From Streptomyces scabichelini (GTDB lineage: Bacteria; Actinomycetota; Actinomycetes; Streptomycetales; Streptomycetaceae), in assembly GCF_011045015.1 (NCBI RefSeq), contig NZ_JAAKZY010000043.1, positions 1 through 56,995 of the forward strand: a stretch of 56,995 bases of DNA, in the 5' to 3' direction. Each line of letters opens with the position of its first letter. Within the stretch, counting starts at the first letter, position 1. Position numbers and translations under genes: made by a program. This document shows positions 1 through 8,866 of this stretch, in pieces. The notes below the pieces were generated by a model. That model saw nothing but the letters and a program-made list of their open reading frames with translations. It did not search any database and was not told the origin of the DNA.

Positions 1-367
1 CGGCGGAGAGCCGGGCGGGCAGGGCGGGGTCGAGGTATCGGCACAAGGCGTAGAAGGCCGCCCAGTGCGGGTCCGGGCCGTCGCGCAACTGCCGGGTGAG
101 ATAGGTGATGTTGCTCGCGGCGGGCTCGACTGCGTCGATGCTGCGGCTGGCCGCCGCGGCCTGCATGAGGGGGTACAGGTTGGGTCCGGCGCCGCACTCC
201 AGGGAGCGTGCGATGCTTCCCGGCGCCAGCCTCCGGTACAGGTCCGCGTGGTGCCGGATGACGGCCGCGTCCGAGGGGTGGATCCTGCGGTAGTTCTCCT
301 CGAGGTAGGCGTCCACGGGCCAGTGGTCCCAGTCGGCGTCCGCGTTGCGCCGGTGCGTGGAGGACAT
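1..367 (-). CDS. SAM-dependent methyltransferase, partial (runs off left edge)
   Basis: Only the first 122 codons are present; the 3' part lies beyond base 1. The start is the ATG at 367-365, 23 nt after the stop of the upstream fusion gene, with GGGAC just upstream, so the two genes probably share an operon. The peptide has an N-terminal helical region (WPVDAYLEENYRRIHPSD) followed by a class I SAM-binding motif I (LECGAGPNLYPL) and an acidic turn (IDAVEPAASN). This arrangement resembles the SCO2525-type methyltransferases of actinomycetes and, more distantly, NNMT/PNMT/TEMT-type N-methyltransferases. The substrate cannot be read from the fragment. Its position behind an alpha-oxoamine synthase domain suggests, as inference, that it methylates that product. 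Confidence 0.75.
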   Translation of the reverse strand, partial: MSSTHRRNADADWDHWPVDAYLEENYRRIHPSDAAVIRHHADLYRRLAPGSIARSLECGAGPNLYPLMQAAAASRSIDAVEPAASNITYLTRQLRDGPDPHWAAFYALCRYLDPALPARLSA

Positions 368-390
368 GGGTGTCCCGCGTCCGTGTGCCG

Positions 391-3300
391 TCACGGCCAT
401 GGTGACCCCTCGGCCGTGGCGGTCCGTCTGACGGGGAACTGTTCGGCCACTCCGGTCAGTACGGCGTTGAGACGGTCGATCTCGTCATCGGTGTTCCGCG
501 CGGTGACCTGGATCCGGAAACCGACCTCCTCACGCGGCACCAGCGGATAGGCGGCGAGCGTGACGTAGATGCCGTGGTCCCACAGATACTCGCCGACAGC
601 CGTGAGGTCGGCGCTGTCGGCAATCGGGATCTCGATGATGGGCAGCCCGTCGGTGTTCGGGGTGGCGAGGCCCAGGCCGCGCACATGGTCCAGGACCCGT
701 GACGTCTTGCGGTGCAGGTCGGCCCGGATGGCGTCGCCCCGGCGCTCGTTGACGTCGAGCCCCGCGAGCGCGGTGGCGAGCGAGGCTGTCGGGGAGGGCC
801 CGGAGTACAGGTAGGGGCCGGCGGCGACCTTCAGATGCGCCTTGAGGGCGGGTGGCGCAGTGACGAACGCCAGCAGGGACGAGTACGCCTTGGAGAAGCC
901 ACCGACCAGCACGACATCGTCGTACGACTCACCGAAGTGCCGGACTACGCAGTTGCCGCGCATACCGTACGGGGAGGTCTCGGTGGCGCCGCGTTCCCCG
1001 ATCACTCCGAATCCGTGAGCGTCGTCGACGTAGAGCAGGGCACCCTCGGCACGGCAGACGCGGAGCAGATCCGGCAGATCGGGGAGGTTGCCGGTCATGC
1101 TGTTGACGCCGTCGAGGCAGACCAGCCTGGGGGCACTGAGGGGCGCCGCGCGCAGCAGCCGCGTCAGCTCGTCGGGATGCTTCGCGTGGAAGCGACGCAC
1201 CGTCGCTCCCTGTTCGTGGGCCACCATGCAGCCGTCGTACATGGTGCGGTGGGCCCGCGCCTCGACGAAGACATGGCCACCGCCGCTTCGCCCGGCCGCG
1301 AGCACGGGGATCACCGATGCGTGGATCAATGTGATCGTCGGGAGGAGGAGCACGTCGGGGGCGCCCAGCAGCTCGGCCAGCCGTGCCTCGATCTGTGGAT
1401 ACAGGCGGGGGTTGCCGATCATCCGGGACCAGCTGGGATGGGTGCCCCAGCGGCGGACATGGGGCGCGATGGCGTCCATGATCTCGGGCTCGAGGTCGAA
1501 GCCCAGGTAGTTGCAGGAGGCGAAGTCGGCGAGCCAGTGGTCACCGCTGCGGACGCGCCGGCCGCGTACCTCGTCGATCACGGCGTCGCACATCCGGCTG
1601 CTTCTGCGCAGCCGCGCGAGTTCGTCCCAGTGCTGTGTCCGACGGGCCACGGTCTCGGGCTGGGAGCGGCGGCGGCTCTCGCGCGGCGTGTCCGGGGAAT
1701 GACCGGAGCGCCCTACGGAGAGCTGTCGTTCCTGGCTCACCAGCAGGAAGCGCTGTGCCTCGGCCGCGGTCATCGGCCGGGCGAACAGGTAGCCCTGGCC
1801 GTAGCGGCAGCCCATGGCACCGAGCAGATCGCGCTGCCCGTCGTTCTCGATGCCTTCGGCGGTCACCTGGAGTCCGAGCACATCGGCGATGCGCACGATG
1901 CCCTCGACCAAGGCGACCTGCTGGCCGTCGGTGATGATGTCGTCGATGAAGGACTTGTCCACCTTGAGTACGTCGATGGGGAACTCGCGCATATAGCTGA
2001 GCGAGGAGAATCCGGTGCCGAAGTCGTCGATGGCGAGGGAGACTCCGAGATCCTTCAGCGTGCGCATGGCGGTCCGGATCTGTTCGTCGCGCCGCACCAG
2101 TACCGATTCGGTGAGCTCCAGGACCAGCGATCCCGGGGCCAGACCGGAGCGGGCGAGGACCTGGCGCACCTGGTCAACGAATCCGGTGTCCCGGAACTGA
2201 CGGGCGGACACGTTGACGTTGAGGTGGAGGGGTTCCGGCCTCGGCCGCAGGCGCTGCCAGCGGGCGACGTCGGAGGCGGCGCGCTCCAGCACCCAGGCTC
2301 CGAGCGGCATGATGTGCCCGGTCTCCTCGGCCAGGTTGATGAACTGGTCCGGCGGCACCAGTCCGCGTCTGCTGTGCGGCCAGCGGATCAGCGCCTCGAA
2401 TCCGACGACGGCGCCGGTGACGATCTCCACGATCGGCTGGTAACGCAGTGCGAAGGCCTCTTGGGTGATCGCGTTGTCCAGACCGGCCCGCAGTTCGTGG
2501 CGTTCGGCCATGCCGGAGTGCAGGTCGGGACGGTAGCGCTGCCATTGCCGCTTGCCCGCGGTCTTGGCCGCGTAGAGGGCGAGGTCGGCATGGCCGAGGA
2601 GGTCCTCGGCCTCGTCGCCCGGCCGCGCGGTCGCCACACCGACGCAGGCGGAGACGCTGGTGGATCCGGTGACGAGGCCGAAGGGGCGGGCCAGGGCCCT
2701 TACGATCTCCGCGGCGAGCGCCTCGGCGTCGGCCGGTTCCCTGGCGCCCTCCATGAGGATGGCGAACTCGTCGCCGCCCAGGCGGGCCGCGGTGTCGCTG
2801 AGCCGCAGCGCCGCCGTCAGCCGTCGCGCGACGGCGACCAGAAGTTCGTCGCCGACCGAGTGGCCCATCATGTCGTTGACGACCTTGAAGTCGTCGAGGT
2901 CGACGAAGAGCACGCAGGTGAGGGCGGCGTCCCGGCGGCCGCGCAGCAGGGCGCGCTCCAGGCGCTCCAGCAGCAGTACCCGGTTGGGCAGTCCGGTCAG
3001 CGAGTCGTGGAAGGCCCGGTGGACGAGTTCGCGTTCGAGCTGGCGTTGCTCGGTCACGTCCCGCAGGGTGAGGACGACGCCGTGCACGGTCTGCTCATGG
3101 CGCAGGTTCCTGCACCGGACCTCGACGTCGAGGCATCCGTCCTCACCCCGCACGACCTGCCAGTCGTCGCGGAGGTCCAGACCGTCCCCGCCCCGGGCGC
3201 GGCCCAGCGTGCGCAGGGCGCGCTCGTGGTCCCCCTCGGCCACCAGCCGGGCAAGCGGAATACCCCCGCGCAGGTCACACCCGAACATGTCGTACGCCGA

Positions 3301-5091
3301 CGGGCTGGCGTAACGGACGGTGTTGTCGTCGTCGACGATCAGGATGACGTCGGAGGTGTTGTGGACGAGGGTGCGGAAGTACTCCTCGCTCTTGCGGCGG
3401 TTGATCTCCTCGTTGAGTCCGACGCGGGCCAGCGCCAGCGCGGCCTGGGCGGCCAGCGACTCGGCCGGTCCCGACATCTCCTGGAGTCTCTTCACGGGAC
3501 CTGCCAGGAGCAGCGCGCCGATCAGCGGCTCCGGCGCGCTTGACGCCTCGAGTCCCAGTGGGCACAGCAGCGCGGCGGAGGACGGCGGGAGAGCGGCGGC
3601 GGCGTCTGGGCCGAGATCGCCGGCATCGGTCAGGTGGGTGCCTCGCGACAGCAACTCGTACGGGCTCTCGCCGTGCGGGCCGCCGTCGAGGCGCCACTCG
3701 CCGGGACACCCCGGAGCGGCAATGGGCTGCAGGGAGGACCGGCTCGTGTCGAATACCAGCAGTACCGCTTCGTGGGCGGTCTCCGGTCGGAACAGGGTGG
3801 CTGCCGCCGTCCTTACGGCGTGGGCCACTTCCTCGGGGCTGACGGCCGCGACCAGCGACACCGCGGCCAAGCGCAGGCTTCGTTCCCGTGCGACGGCCTT
3901 GCGGTGTTCGTCGACCAGACCCCACAGCCGGGCCAGCACGAGCAGGAACATCGCTCCGGCGAAGACCGCGGTGACCGCGACGTCATGGGCATGTCCGCGC
4001 AGGGACTGGGCCAGCAGCATGGCGGGCGCGACCAGTGAGGCGCCGGCGAGGGCGACGAGCCGCCACATGGCGATGCCGGGTCGGGGCTCGGGCAACGGCT
4101 CGGTCAGCCGCACCATGGACGGGTGCAGGGCCGCCAGACCCCAGGCGGTGAAGAAGACCACCCAGCCCAGGTCCATGGGTGTGCCGACCTGCCAGGTGCC
4201 CTGCAACTGGAGTACTCCGTACAGCACGTCGGACACGAGGATGCCGATCGTCCCGACCGTCATCAGCTGCACCGAGCGTTCGCGGATGCCGCCGAGGGTG
4301 AGCAGGCGTACGAGCATGGCCAGGATCAGCACATCGCCCAGCGGATAGGCCACCGAGATCGCCCGTTCCAGCCAGGTGAGCCCCTCGGCCTGTGCCACCG
4401 GGTTGATCAGATGCACCCAGGAGAGCAGCGCGAGGCCCGAGGTGAGGATCAGCGCGTCCAGCAGCCCGGCGCGGTCGCGGGCCGGGCAGCGGAAGTGAAT
4501 GATGCCGAAGATCCCGGCGGCGAACAATGGATACGTGGACAGATAGAAGACGTCCGCCAGCGAGGGGAACGGGTTCGGCTCGTCGAAGGCGGATTCCAGA
4601 ATGTTGTAGGCGGTGTCCCCGGCGGTGAAGGTGAGGTTGGCGGCGGCCAGGAGGAGCCAGGGCCAGCGGTGGGTGGGTCGGTTTCGGTGGACGCCCACGA
4701 GAATGGCGGCGACCGAGAAGAGACCGATCAGGGCCCACGTCGTGATGTGCCAGGACGGCACGGTGAGGTAGACGACGGTGGGCGGTATGACGCACAGGAC
4801 ATAGACCGCCATCAGACGGAGATGAGGCAGACCGGGTCGGGATCGGCTGAGGCGGGACCGACCGCCCGTCGTCGGCCCCGGCGCGCGGGCTGTGGCCGTG
4901 ACGCTCCCTCCGCCGGAGGGCGGCGGGCGCCTCCGCGGGACGCGCTGAACGATGCGCTGGAACGGGCCTTCACGACCTTTGGACTTCTGCACGGTATATC
5001 CCACTTTGTCCCTGGGGTGCGACGGGGTCAAACGAGTGCCCTGCGGGGCGTAAGCCGCCTCGAGAAGCCCGGCATCCCCACGGCTCACCAC
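391..5091 (-). CDS. Membrane GAF-PAS-GGDEF-EAL protein fused to a PLP alpha-oxoamine synthase
   Basis: A 1566-residue open frame. Residues about 93-390 hold around nine or ten membrane segments, 405-555 look GAF-like, and 568-680 are a PAS domain. A GGDEF domain follows (active-site GGDEF at 772-776, inhibitory RxxD as RLSD at 763-766), then an EAL domain (FEALIRW near 898, NVSARQF, LELTES, IDDFGTGFSS, LKVDKSF, TAEGIEN). Both c-di-GMP synthesis and hydrolysis motifs look intact. After a polar linker (about 1115-1150) the frame continues into a fold-type I PLP enzyme of the AONS/KBL/CqsA class: FASCNYLGF, LYVDDAHGFG (about 1353-1362) and the Schiff-base lysine in GGFSKAYSS (K1401). Membrane-bound with a cytoplasmic enzyme tail. 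The GTG at 5091 is the longest start; GTGs at 5004 (after AGGGA) or 4992 are realistic alternatives, as the first 90 residues look unstructured. A standalone GGDEF-EAL plus a separate AONS gene would be the normal arrangement. Confidence 0.85.
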   Translation of the reverse strand: MVSRGDAGLLEAAYAPQGTRLTPSHPRDKVGYTVQKSKGREGPFQRIVQRVPRRRPPPSGGGSVTATARAPGPTTGGRSRLSRSRPGLPHLRLMAVYVLCVIPPTVVYLTVPSWHITTWALIGLFSVAAILVGVHRNRPTHRWPWLLLAAANLTFTAGDTAYNILESAFDEPNPFPSLADVFYLSTYPLFAAGIFGIIHFRCPARDRAGLLDALILTSGLALLSWVHLINPVAQAEGLTWLERAISVAYPLGDVLILAMLVRLLTLGGIRERSVQLMTVGTIGILVSDVLYGVLQLQGTWQVGTPMDLGWVVFFTAWGLAALHPSMVRLTEPLPEPRPGIAMWRLVALAGASLVAPAMLLAQSLRGHAHDVAVTAVFAGAMFLLVLARLWGLVDEHRKAVARERSLRLAAVSLVAAVSPEEVAHAVRTAAATLFRPETAHEAVLLVFDTSRSSLQPIAAPGCPGEWRLDGGPHGESPYELLSRGTHLTDAGDLGPDAAAALPPSSAALLCPLGLEASSAPEPLIGALLLAGPVKRLQEMSGPAESLAAQAALALARVGLNEEINRRKSEEYFRTLVHNTSDVILIVDDDNTVRYASPSAYDMFGCDLRGGIPLARLVAEGDHERALRTLGRARGGDGLDLRDDWQVVRGEDGCLDVEVRCRNLRHEQTVHGVVLTLRDVTEQRQLERELVHRAFHDSLTGLPNRVLLLERLERALLRGRRDAALTCVLFVDLDDFKVVNDMMGHSVGDELLVAVARRLTAALRLSDTAARLGGDEFAILMEGAREPADAEALAAEIVRALARPFGLVTGSTSVSACVGVATARPGDEAEDLLGHADLALYAAKTAGKRQWQRYRPDLHSGMAERHELRAGLDNAITQEAFALRYQPIVEIVTGAVVGFEALIRWPHSRRGLVPPDQFINLAEETGHIMPLGAWVLERAASDVARWQRLRPRPEPLHLNVNVSARQFRDTGFVDQVRQVLARSGLAPGSLVLELTESVLVRRDEQIRTAMRTLKDLGVSLAIDDFGTGFSSLSYMREFPIDVLKVDKSFIDDIITDGQQVALVEGIVRIADVLGLQVTAEGIENDGQRDLLGAMGCRYGQGYLFARPMTAAEAQRFLLVSQERQLSVGRSGHSPDTPRESRRRSQPETVARRTQHWDELARLRRSSRMCDAVIDEVRGRRVRSGDHWLADFASCNYLGFDLEPEIMDAIAPHVRRWGTHPSWSRMIGNPRLYPQIEARLAELLGAPDVLLLPTITLIHASVIPVLAAGRSGGGHVFVEARAHRTMYDGCMVAHEQGATVRRFHAKHPDELTRLLRAAPLSAPRLVCLDGVNSMTGNLPDLPDLLRVCRAEGALLYVDDAHGFGVIGERGATETSPYGMRGNCVVRHFGESYDDVVLVGGFSKAYSSLLAFVTAPPALKAHLKVAAGPYLYSGPSPTASLATALAGLDVNERRGDAIRADLHRKTSRVLDHVRGLGLATPNTDGLPIIEIPIADSADLTAVGEYLWDHGIYVTLAAYPLVPREEVGFRIQVTARNTDDEIDRLNAVLTGVAEQFPVRRTATAEGSPWP

Positions 5092-5102
5092 TTCACGGGC
5101 CC

Positions 5103-5132
5103 TTGACTGCTGCGGACATATGGGGCGAATAT
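5103..5132 (+). promoter_or_regulatory. Putative HrdB-type promoter of the glycan locus
   Basis: TTGACT at 5103-5108 and GAATAT at 5127-5132, separated by 18 nt, upstream of the GT2 start at 5324. The second glycan promoter at 8822 has the same -35 hexamer and a related sequence after the -10. The implied 5' untranslated region is about 185 nt. Seen by eye only. Confidence 0.5.
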
Positions 5133-5156
5133 GTACGTATACATCGTATGCATAGG
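5133..5156 (+). promoter_or_regulatory. Putative operator, ATAC-ATC-GTAT dyad
   Basis: A perfect ATAC-N3-GTAT dyad at 5139-5149 lies just downstream of the -10 hexamer. The surrounding ATGTAnnTATAC-TCGTA pattern recurs at 8849-8866. A TTAC-N3-GTAA version sits upstream of tetR at 16319-16329. The location is suited to repression by a TetR-type protein. Confidence 0.4.
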
Positions 5157-5323
5157 GCGTCTGTAACAGGCGCTTGCAGGCCCTCGGCCGAGTCCCGGCA
5201 GATGTACGCGCAGTCGGCGGGCGCCGTCACTGCGACAACTGAGGCTTGGCTCACACGGCACGGAGCCGGCCGCACACGGCAGCCCTGGACACACCGCATC
5301 GATTTCCGGAAGACAACAGCCCC

Positions 5324-6190
5324 ATGAACGATGCTTTCCGAACCCCGGAACTTCCCACCTCCACCCCCCGGCCGGAGCTCAACGGGTCCGCCGTGCACCA
5401 AGGCCGTGGCTCCGCCGTGCACCAAGGCCGTCGGGCCACCGATCCGCCCGCCCGCCCCATGCGGCGGGCCGAGGACCGCCCTCCGCACCGGGCCACCGTC
5501 AGCCTGGTCGTGCCCGCCCGGAACGAGGCACGCAACATCCCGTGGGTCTTCGAGCAGATTCCTGACTGCGTCGACGAGGTCATCCTGGTCGACGGCGACT
5601 CCAGCGATGCCACGGTGCACATGGCCAGGCACTGTCTGCCCACCGTCCGCAGCGTCCCGCAGAGCGGCCCGGGTAAGGGAAACGCACTGCGCACCGGCTT
5701 CATGTCCGCCACCGGCGACTACATCGTGATGATGGACGCGGACGGCAGCATGGCACCCACGGAGATCCCGCACTTCCTGCACTTCCTGGAAAACGGGTAC
5801 GACTTCGTGAAGGGATCGCGGTTCATCGCCGGGGGCGGCTCGCTCGACATCACACGTTTCAGGCGGCTGGGCAACCATGTCCTGCTGACTGCCGTGAACC
5901 GCCTGTACCAGACATCAATGACGGACCTGTGCTACGGGTTCTGCGCGTTCCGCCGCAATTTCCTGGACGACCTCGACCTGCATTCCTCCGGTTTCGAGAT
6001 TGAGACCGAGATGGTCGCGCACGCATTGTGCTCCGGACTGCGGATCGCCGAGGTTCCCAGCCTCGAGCTTCCCCGCCGCAGCGGACGCTCCAACCTGCAT
6101 GCCATTTCCGACGGCCGTCGGGTACTGCGCACGCTCCTTGCCGAGCGACCGGGAGCACGGTCAGCGCAGGCCGGACGGAGCAGCCAATGA
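5324..6190 (+). CDS. GT2 glycosyltransferase (DPM1/polyprenyl-phosphate sugar synthase-like)
   Basis: A 288-residue family 2 glycosyltransferase. The GT-A nucleotide-binding start is SLVVPARNEARNIPWVFEQI, followed by VILVDGDSSDAT, a GPGKGNALRTG loop and the metal-binding motif MMDADGS, the usual order in dolichol- or polyprenyl-phosphate mannosyl/glucosyltransferases. No C-terminal membrane domain is present, so it should be cytoplasmic or peripheral, possibly charging a lipid carrier. The ATG at 5324 is chosen because GGAAGA lies 10 nt upstream; the frame is open further upstream but without a site. Residues about 21-36 contain two copies of GSAVHQGR from a 24-bp tandem duplication, ahead of the catalytic domain. 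It is the first gene of the polysaccharide locus. Confidence 0.85.
   Translation: MNDAFRTPELPTSTPRPELNGSAVHQGRGSAVHQGRRATDPPARPMRRAEDRPPHRATVSLVVPARNEARNIPWVFEQIPDCVDEVILVDGDSSDATVHMARHCLPTVRSVPQSGPGKGNALRTGFMSATGDYIVMMDADGSMAPTEIPHFLHFLENGYDFVKGSRFIAGGGSLDITRFRRLGNHVLLTAVNRLYQTSMTDLCYGFCAFRRNFLDDLDLHSSGFEIETEMVAHALCSGLRIAEVPSLELPRRSGRSNLHAISDGRRVLRTLLAERPGARSAQAGRSSQ
5384..5431 (+). repeat. 24-bp tandem duplication inside the GT2 gene
   Basis: Two adjacent 24-bp copies (5384-5407 and 5408-5431) differ at a single base and encode GSAVHQGR twice in the disordered N-terminus of the GT2. Confidence 0.85.
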
Positions 6191-6306
6191 ATTCCACCGG
6201 CCAATGCCTGCTCGCCCCGAACGATGCTCCGGTCGAGGTGGTCGCCCCCTGCTGCGGGACACAGAGAACGGTTACACGTCGAGTGGCTGCGGCACACGGC
6301 CTGTGA
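6187..6306 (+). CDS. Possible 39-aa coupled small protein
   Basis: The ATG at 6187 overlaps the stop of the GT2 gene (ATGA), an arrangement typical of translational coupling. The 39-codon frame ends at TGA 6304-6306. It contains three cysteines (Cys7 and a CC pair near the middle, APCCGTQ) and an arginine-rich tail; there is no membrane segment or recognised family. Codon third positions are G/C-rich but the frame is too short to prove coding. It could be spurious. Confidence 0.3.
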   Translation: MNSTGQCLLAPNDAPVEVVAPCCGTQRTVTRRVAAAHGL

Positions 6307-6513
6307 TGGACTATGAGCTGACCCCGCCGCCGGTTGACCGCTGAACCCCCAACGCGTCTTGGGCATTTCCTCTGCGGACAGCACACGCTGTCGTCATCCG
6401 GCCAAATCTGCCGTTCCGTCACCCGGAAGCCTGGCCATGAATCATGCGCGAACCTTGACCACCCCCTACGAGAAAGCGCTGTACCCAGCGAGGAAATTCG
6501 GCCGGAGTCATCA
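6307..6513. other. Intergenic stretch without a recognised gene
   Basis: About 200 nt between the small frame and the next membrane gene. The downstream reading frame is open back to a TTG at 6334, but no ribosome binding site supports that start. No hairpin or clear promoter was seen. Confidence 0.5.
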
Positions 6514-8385
6514 GTGAACAGGCGGCGCGATCCCGCAGGTCCCGGAAAGGTCGAAGCGGAGGTTCACGCCACGTCACCACGTACCGGGAGCGGGACCCGG
6601 CAAGACACCGCGCCCGGTCCACTTTCCCAGTCCCTCCTGCCCGGCTGGTCCCGGCTACGGCGGGCGGGCTCCGGCACCTGGACGGCAATCGGCGTACTGC
6701 CTGCCACGGTCACGCTGTGGCTGCTCTCACTCCGAGATGTGCGCCTCGATCAAATGGCGGATCTCGGGCTGCTGCAGGTGCTGCCGGCATTCTTCTGGGT
6801 CGCGCTCGCCCTCCTCACGCTTGGTTTCTGCATCGCCGCCGGCGACCGGCGGACCACTCACGGCTTCTTCGCGGCATACGTGATGGTGCTGATCGCGATC
6901 ATCCATGCCACACCTTCGCTGCTCTACCCGGAGCTCCGTTACGCGTGGGCGTGGAAGCACGTGGCCGTCATCGACGCGATGGTCCGGCACGACGGCCGAG
7001 TGCCGATTGCGGGAGGCTTCGACATCTACAACCAGTGGCCGGGCTTCTTCCAACTCAACGCGCTGCTCCTGAGGGCCACCGGACTGGAGTCGCCCTTGGG
7101 TTATGCGATGTGGGCCCAGCCGCTCGCGAACGTACTGCTGCTCGGTCCGCTCCTGCTGATCTACCGGTCGGTCACGAACGACCGGAGACTGGTCTGGGGA
7201 GCCGTCTGGATCTACTACTCCTGTTCATGGGTGGCGCAGGACTACTTCGCACCGCAGGCCTTCGCCTTCCTTCTCTTCGCGAGTGTGATTGCCCTCGTCC
7301 TGAGGCAACTGCCGTCATCCAGCCCTCAGAGCCCGGACGTGGCGCGTCGCGGCTGGCCGCCGGCCCGGCTGGCCCTTCTGCTGGTGATCGAAGCCGCGAT
7401 CGCCTCCTCCCACCAGCTCACGCCGGTCATGCTGATCAGTGCCCTGCTGCTGCTCTCACTGCCACGGCGCAACCGACGTGTGGCGCTGCCGGCACTGACT
7501 GGGGCGCTCGTGCTCACTCTCGCCTGGAACGCGAGCGTGGCAAGACCGTATGTGTCCGAGAACCTGAACAACCTCATCAGCGAACTCACGCGGCCCGAGG
7601 CCAACATCTGGTCCGGTGTGAGCAGGCTGGCCAACGCCGCCCCGAGCCAGGTCATGGTGGCCTGGATCGAGCGCGGCCTGACAGGGGGCGTACTCCTGCT
7701 GGCCGCAATGGCCTTTGCGCTGCGTTCCTGGACCCGTCGCACTCCGCTGCCCCTGCTCGTGCTCGCTCCCCTTGTGCCGGTGCTTGTCAACGCCTACGGA
7801 GGGGAGATGGTCTTCCGGGCCTACTTGTTCGCACTGCCTGCCGCCGCCTTTCTGGCCGCCGCCCTGCTGTTGCCGCCCGGCGGAGGCCTGCCGGCATGGA
7901 TGCCCGCTGTCTACCTCCTGCTGCTGGCCATGCTCGGCAGCCTGGTGTTCGGCTACTACAGCAAGGAGGAGGAAAACCACTTCACCACCCAGGAGGCCGC
8001 CGCAACCCGATTCGCGACGACAAAGACCCCACGCGGATCGCTGATCATTTCAGTCACCTTCGCAGCTCCCGGCCTTGAGATGTACTACGACCGGCACGAG
8101 AACCTGCAGATCGTCGATCAGGACTTGGCGACCAGGCGACTTCTGGTGAAGGACCCGCTGAGGGGCATGGAACCGCTGGTGGCGAAAGCACAGGGCAGAC
8201 CTGCGTACGTGCTTCTCAACCGTGCGCAGCGGGCGGCGGTGTACCTGAACGGTGATATGCCTGCCGACTTCATCAGGCGACTCAATTCGGCGCTGTCCAA
8301 GGCACCGAATTTCACAGAGGTTTACCGCAACCAGGACGCGGTGGTCTACCGGTTCGACCGTAGGACGGGAGGAAAGCCAGGATGA
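6514..8385 (+). CDS. Polytopic membrane protein, glycan locus (GT-C/polymerase-like)
   Basis: About 623 residues starting at GTG 6514, supported by GGAG six nt upstream. After a charged, proline-rich N-terminus of about 55 residues there are roughly a dozen membrane helices, beginning with IGVLPATVTLWLLSL, and a soluble C-terminal domain of about 130 residues (from FGYYSKEEENHFTTQE). The extracytoplasmic loop after the third or fourth helix holds HDGRVPIAGGFDIYNQWPGF, and acidic/aromatic loops of that sort occur in GT-C glycosyltransferases and O-antigen polymerases. I cannot assign it to a family; polymerase or lipid-linked sugar transferase are the best guesses given its neighbours. It overlaps the next gene by 4 nt (ATGA). 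Confidence 0.7.
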   Translation: MNRRRDPAGPGKVEAEVHATSPRTGSGTRQDTAPGPLSQSLLPGWSRLRRAGSGTWTAIGVLPATVTLWLLSLRDVRLDQMADLGLLQVLPAFFWVALALLTLGFCIAAGDRRTTHGFFAAYVMVLIAIIHATPSLLYPELRYAWAWKHVAVIDAMVRHDGRVPIAGGFDIYNQWPGFFQLNALLLRATGLESPLGYAMWAQPLANVLLLGPLLLIYRSVTNDRRLVWGAVWIYYSCSWVAQDYFAPQAFAFLLFASVIALVLRQLPSSSPQSPDVARRGWPPARLALLLVIEAAIASSHQLTPVMLISALLLLSLPRRNRRVALPALTGALVLTLAWNASVARPYVSENLNNLISELTRPEANIWSGVSRLANAAPSQVMVAWIERGLTGGVLLLAAMAFALRSWTRRTPLPLLVLAPLVPVLVNAYGGEMVFRAYLFALPAAAFLAAALLLPPGGGLPAWMPAVYLLLLAMLGSLVFGYYSKEEENHFTTQEAAATRFATTKTPRGSLIISVTFAAPGLEMYYDRHENLQIVDQDLATRRLLVKDPLRGMEPLVAKAQGRPAYVLLNRAQRAAVYLNGDMPADFIRRLNSALSKAPNFTEVYRNQDAVVYRFDRRTGGKPG

Positions 8386-8762
8386 CTCGGCTGCGATGGA
8401 CCATCGCCGCATCCGGGTGGGTTGCCCTTGCCACGAGCGCTCTTCCGGCGTCGTTCCCGCTTCGGGTGTTCGTGACCGTCGCGTTCCTCCTCACCTGTCC
8501 GGGGCTGGCCGTCACCCTGTGGTTCACCGGAGGAGCGTTCACCTCCGGGGCCGGTCGGGCGGCCGTCCTGGAAGCCGCCGTTCTCACCGGGGCCATCAGC
8601 CTTTCGCTCTCGGCTCTGGTCGCGGAGGCACTCTTCCTGAGCCACGCATTCGCCCCCACCCGGGCTCTGCTCGTCCTCGCGGTTCTCAGCTCGGTCGCGG
8701 CACTGGCACCTGCCCTGCCCCGAGCGAAGAACGCCGTCCGCCCGGCGGCAAGCGACGACTGA
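8382..8762 (+). CDS. Small membrane protein, glycan locus
   Basis: A 126-residue protein whose ATG overlaps the preceding stop (ATGA), so it is translationally coupled to the large membrane protein. Three or four hydrophobic segments cover most of it: WTIAASGWVALATSALPA, FVTVAFLLTCPGLAVTLWF, AVLEAAVLTGAISLSLSALV and LLVLAVLSSVAALAPAL. No catalytic motif is visible. It may be an accessory or assembly subunit for the membrane enzyme upstream; a function cannot be assigned. Confidence 0.7.
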   Translation: MTRLRWTIAASGWVALATSALPASFPLRVFVTVAFLLTCPGLAVTLWFTGGAFTSGAGRAAVLEAAVLTGAISLSLSALVAEALFLSHAFAPTRALLVLAVLSSVAALAPALPRAKNAVRPAASDD

Positions 8763-8821
8763 CACGTCAACCTGGTCAACGCATGCCCCGGCAGCCACAC
8801 CCCATACTTTGCGGCCATTTC

Positions 8822-8866
8822 TTGACTAATCGGACACCCGACCTAAGATGTATCTATACGTCGTAA
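8822..8866 (+). promoter_or_regulatory. Second glycan-locus promoter with ATAC-N3-GTAA dyad
   Basis: TTGACT (8822-8827), 16-nt spacer, TAAGAT (8844-8849), then ATAC-GTC-GTAA at 8856-8866. The stretch from the -10 to about 8873 resembles 5127-5156 in both order and spacing of TATAC and TCGTA blocks. It serves the flippase-GT gene starting at 8891, so the untranslated leader would be only about 35 nt. Confidence 0.5.

Noticed and set aside
712..3543. A 943-residue plus-strand open frame opposite the GGDEF-EAL gene
   Set aside because: The complementary frame encodes intact GGDEF, EAL and PAS motifs; the plus frame has no recognisable domain and arises from high GC codon bias.
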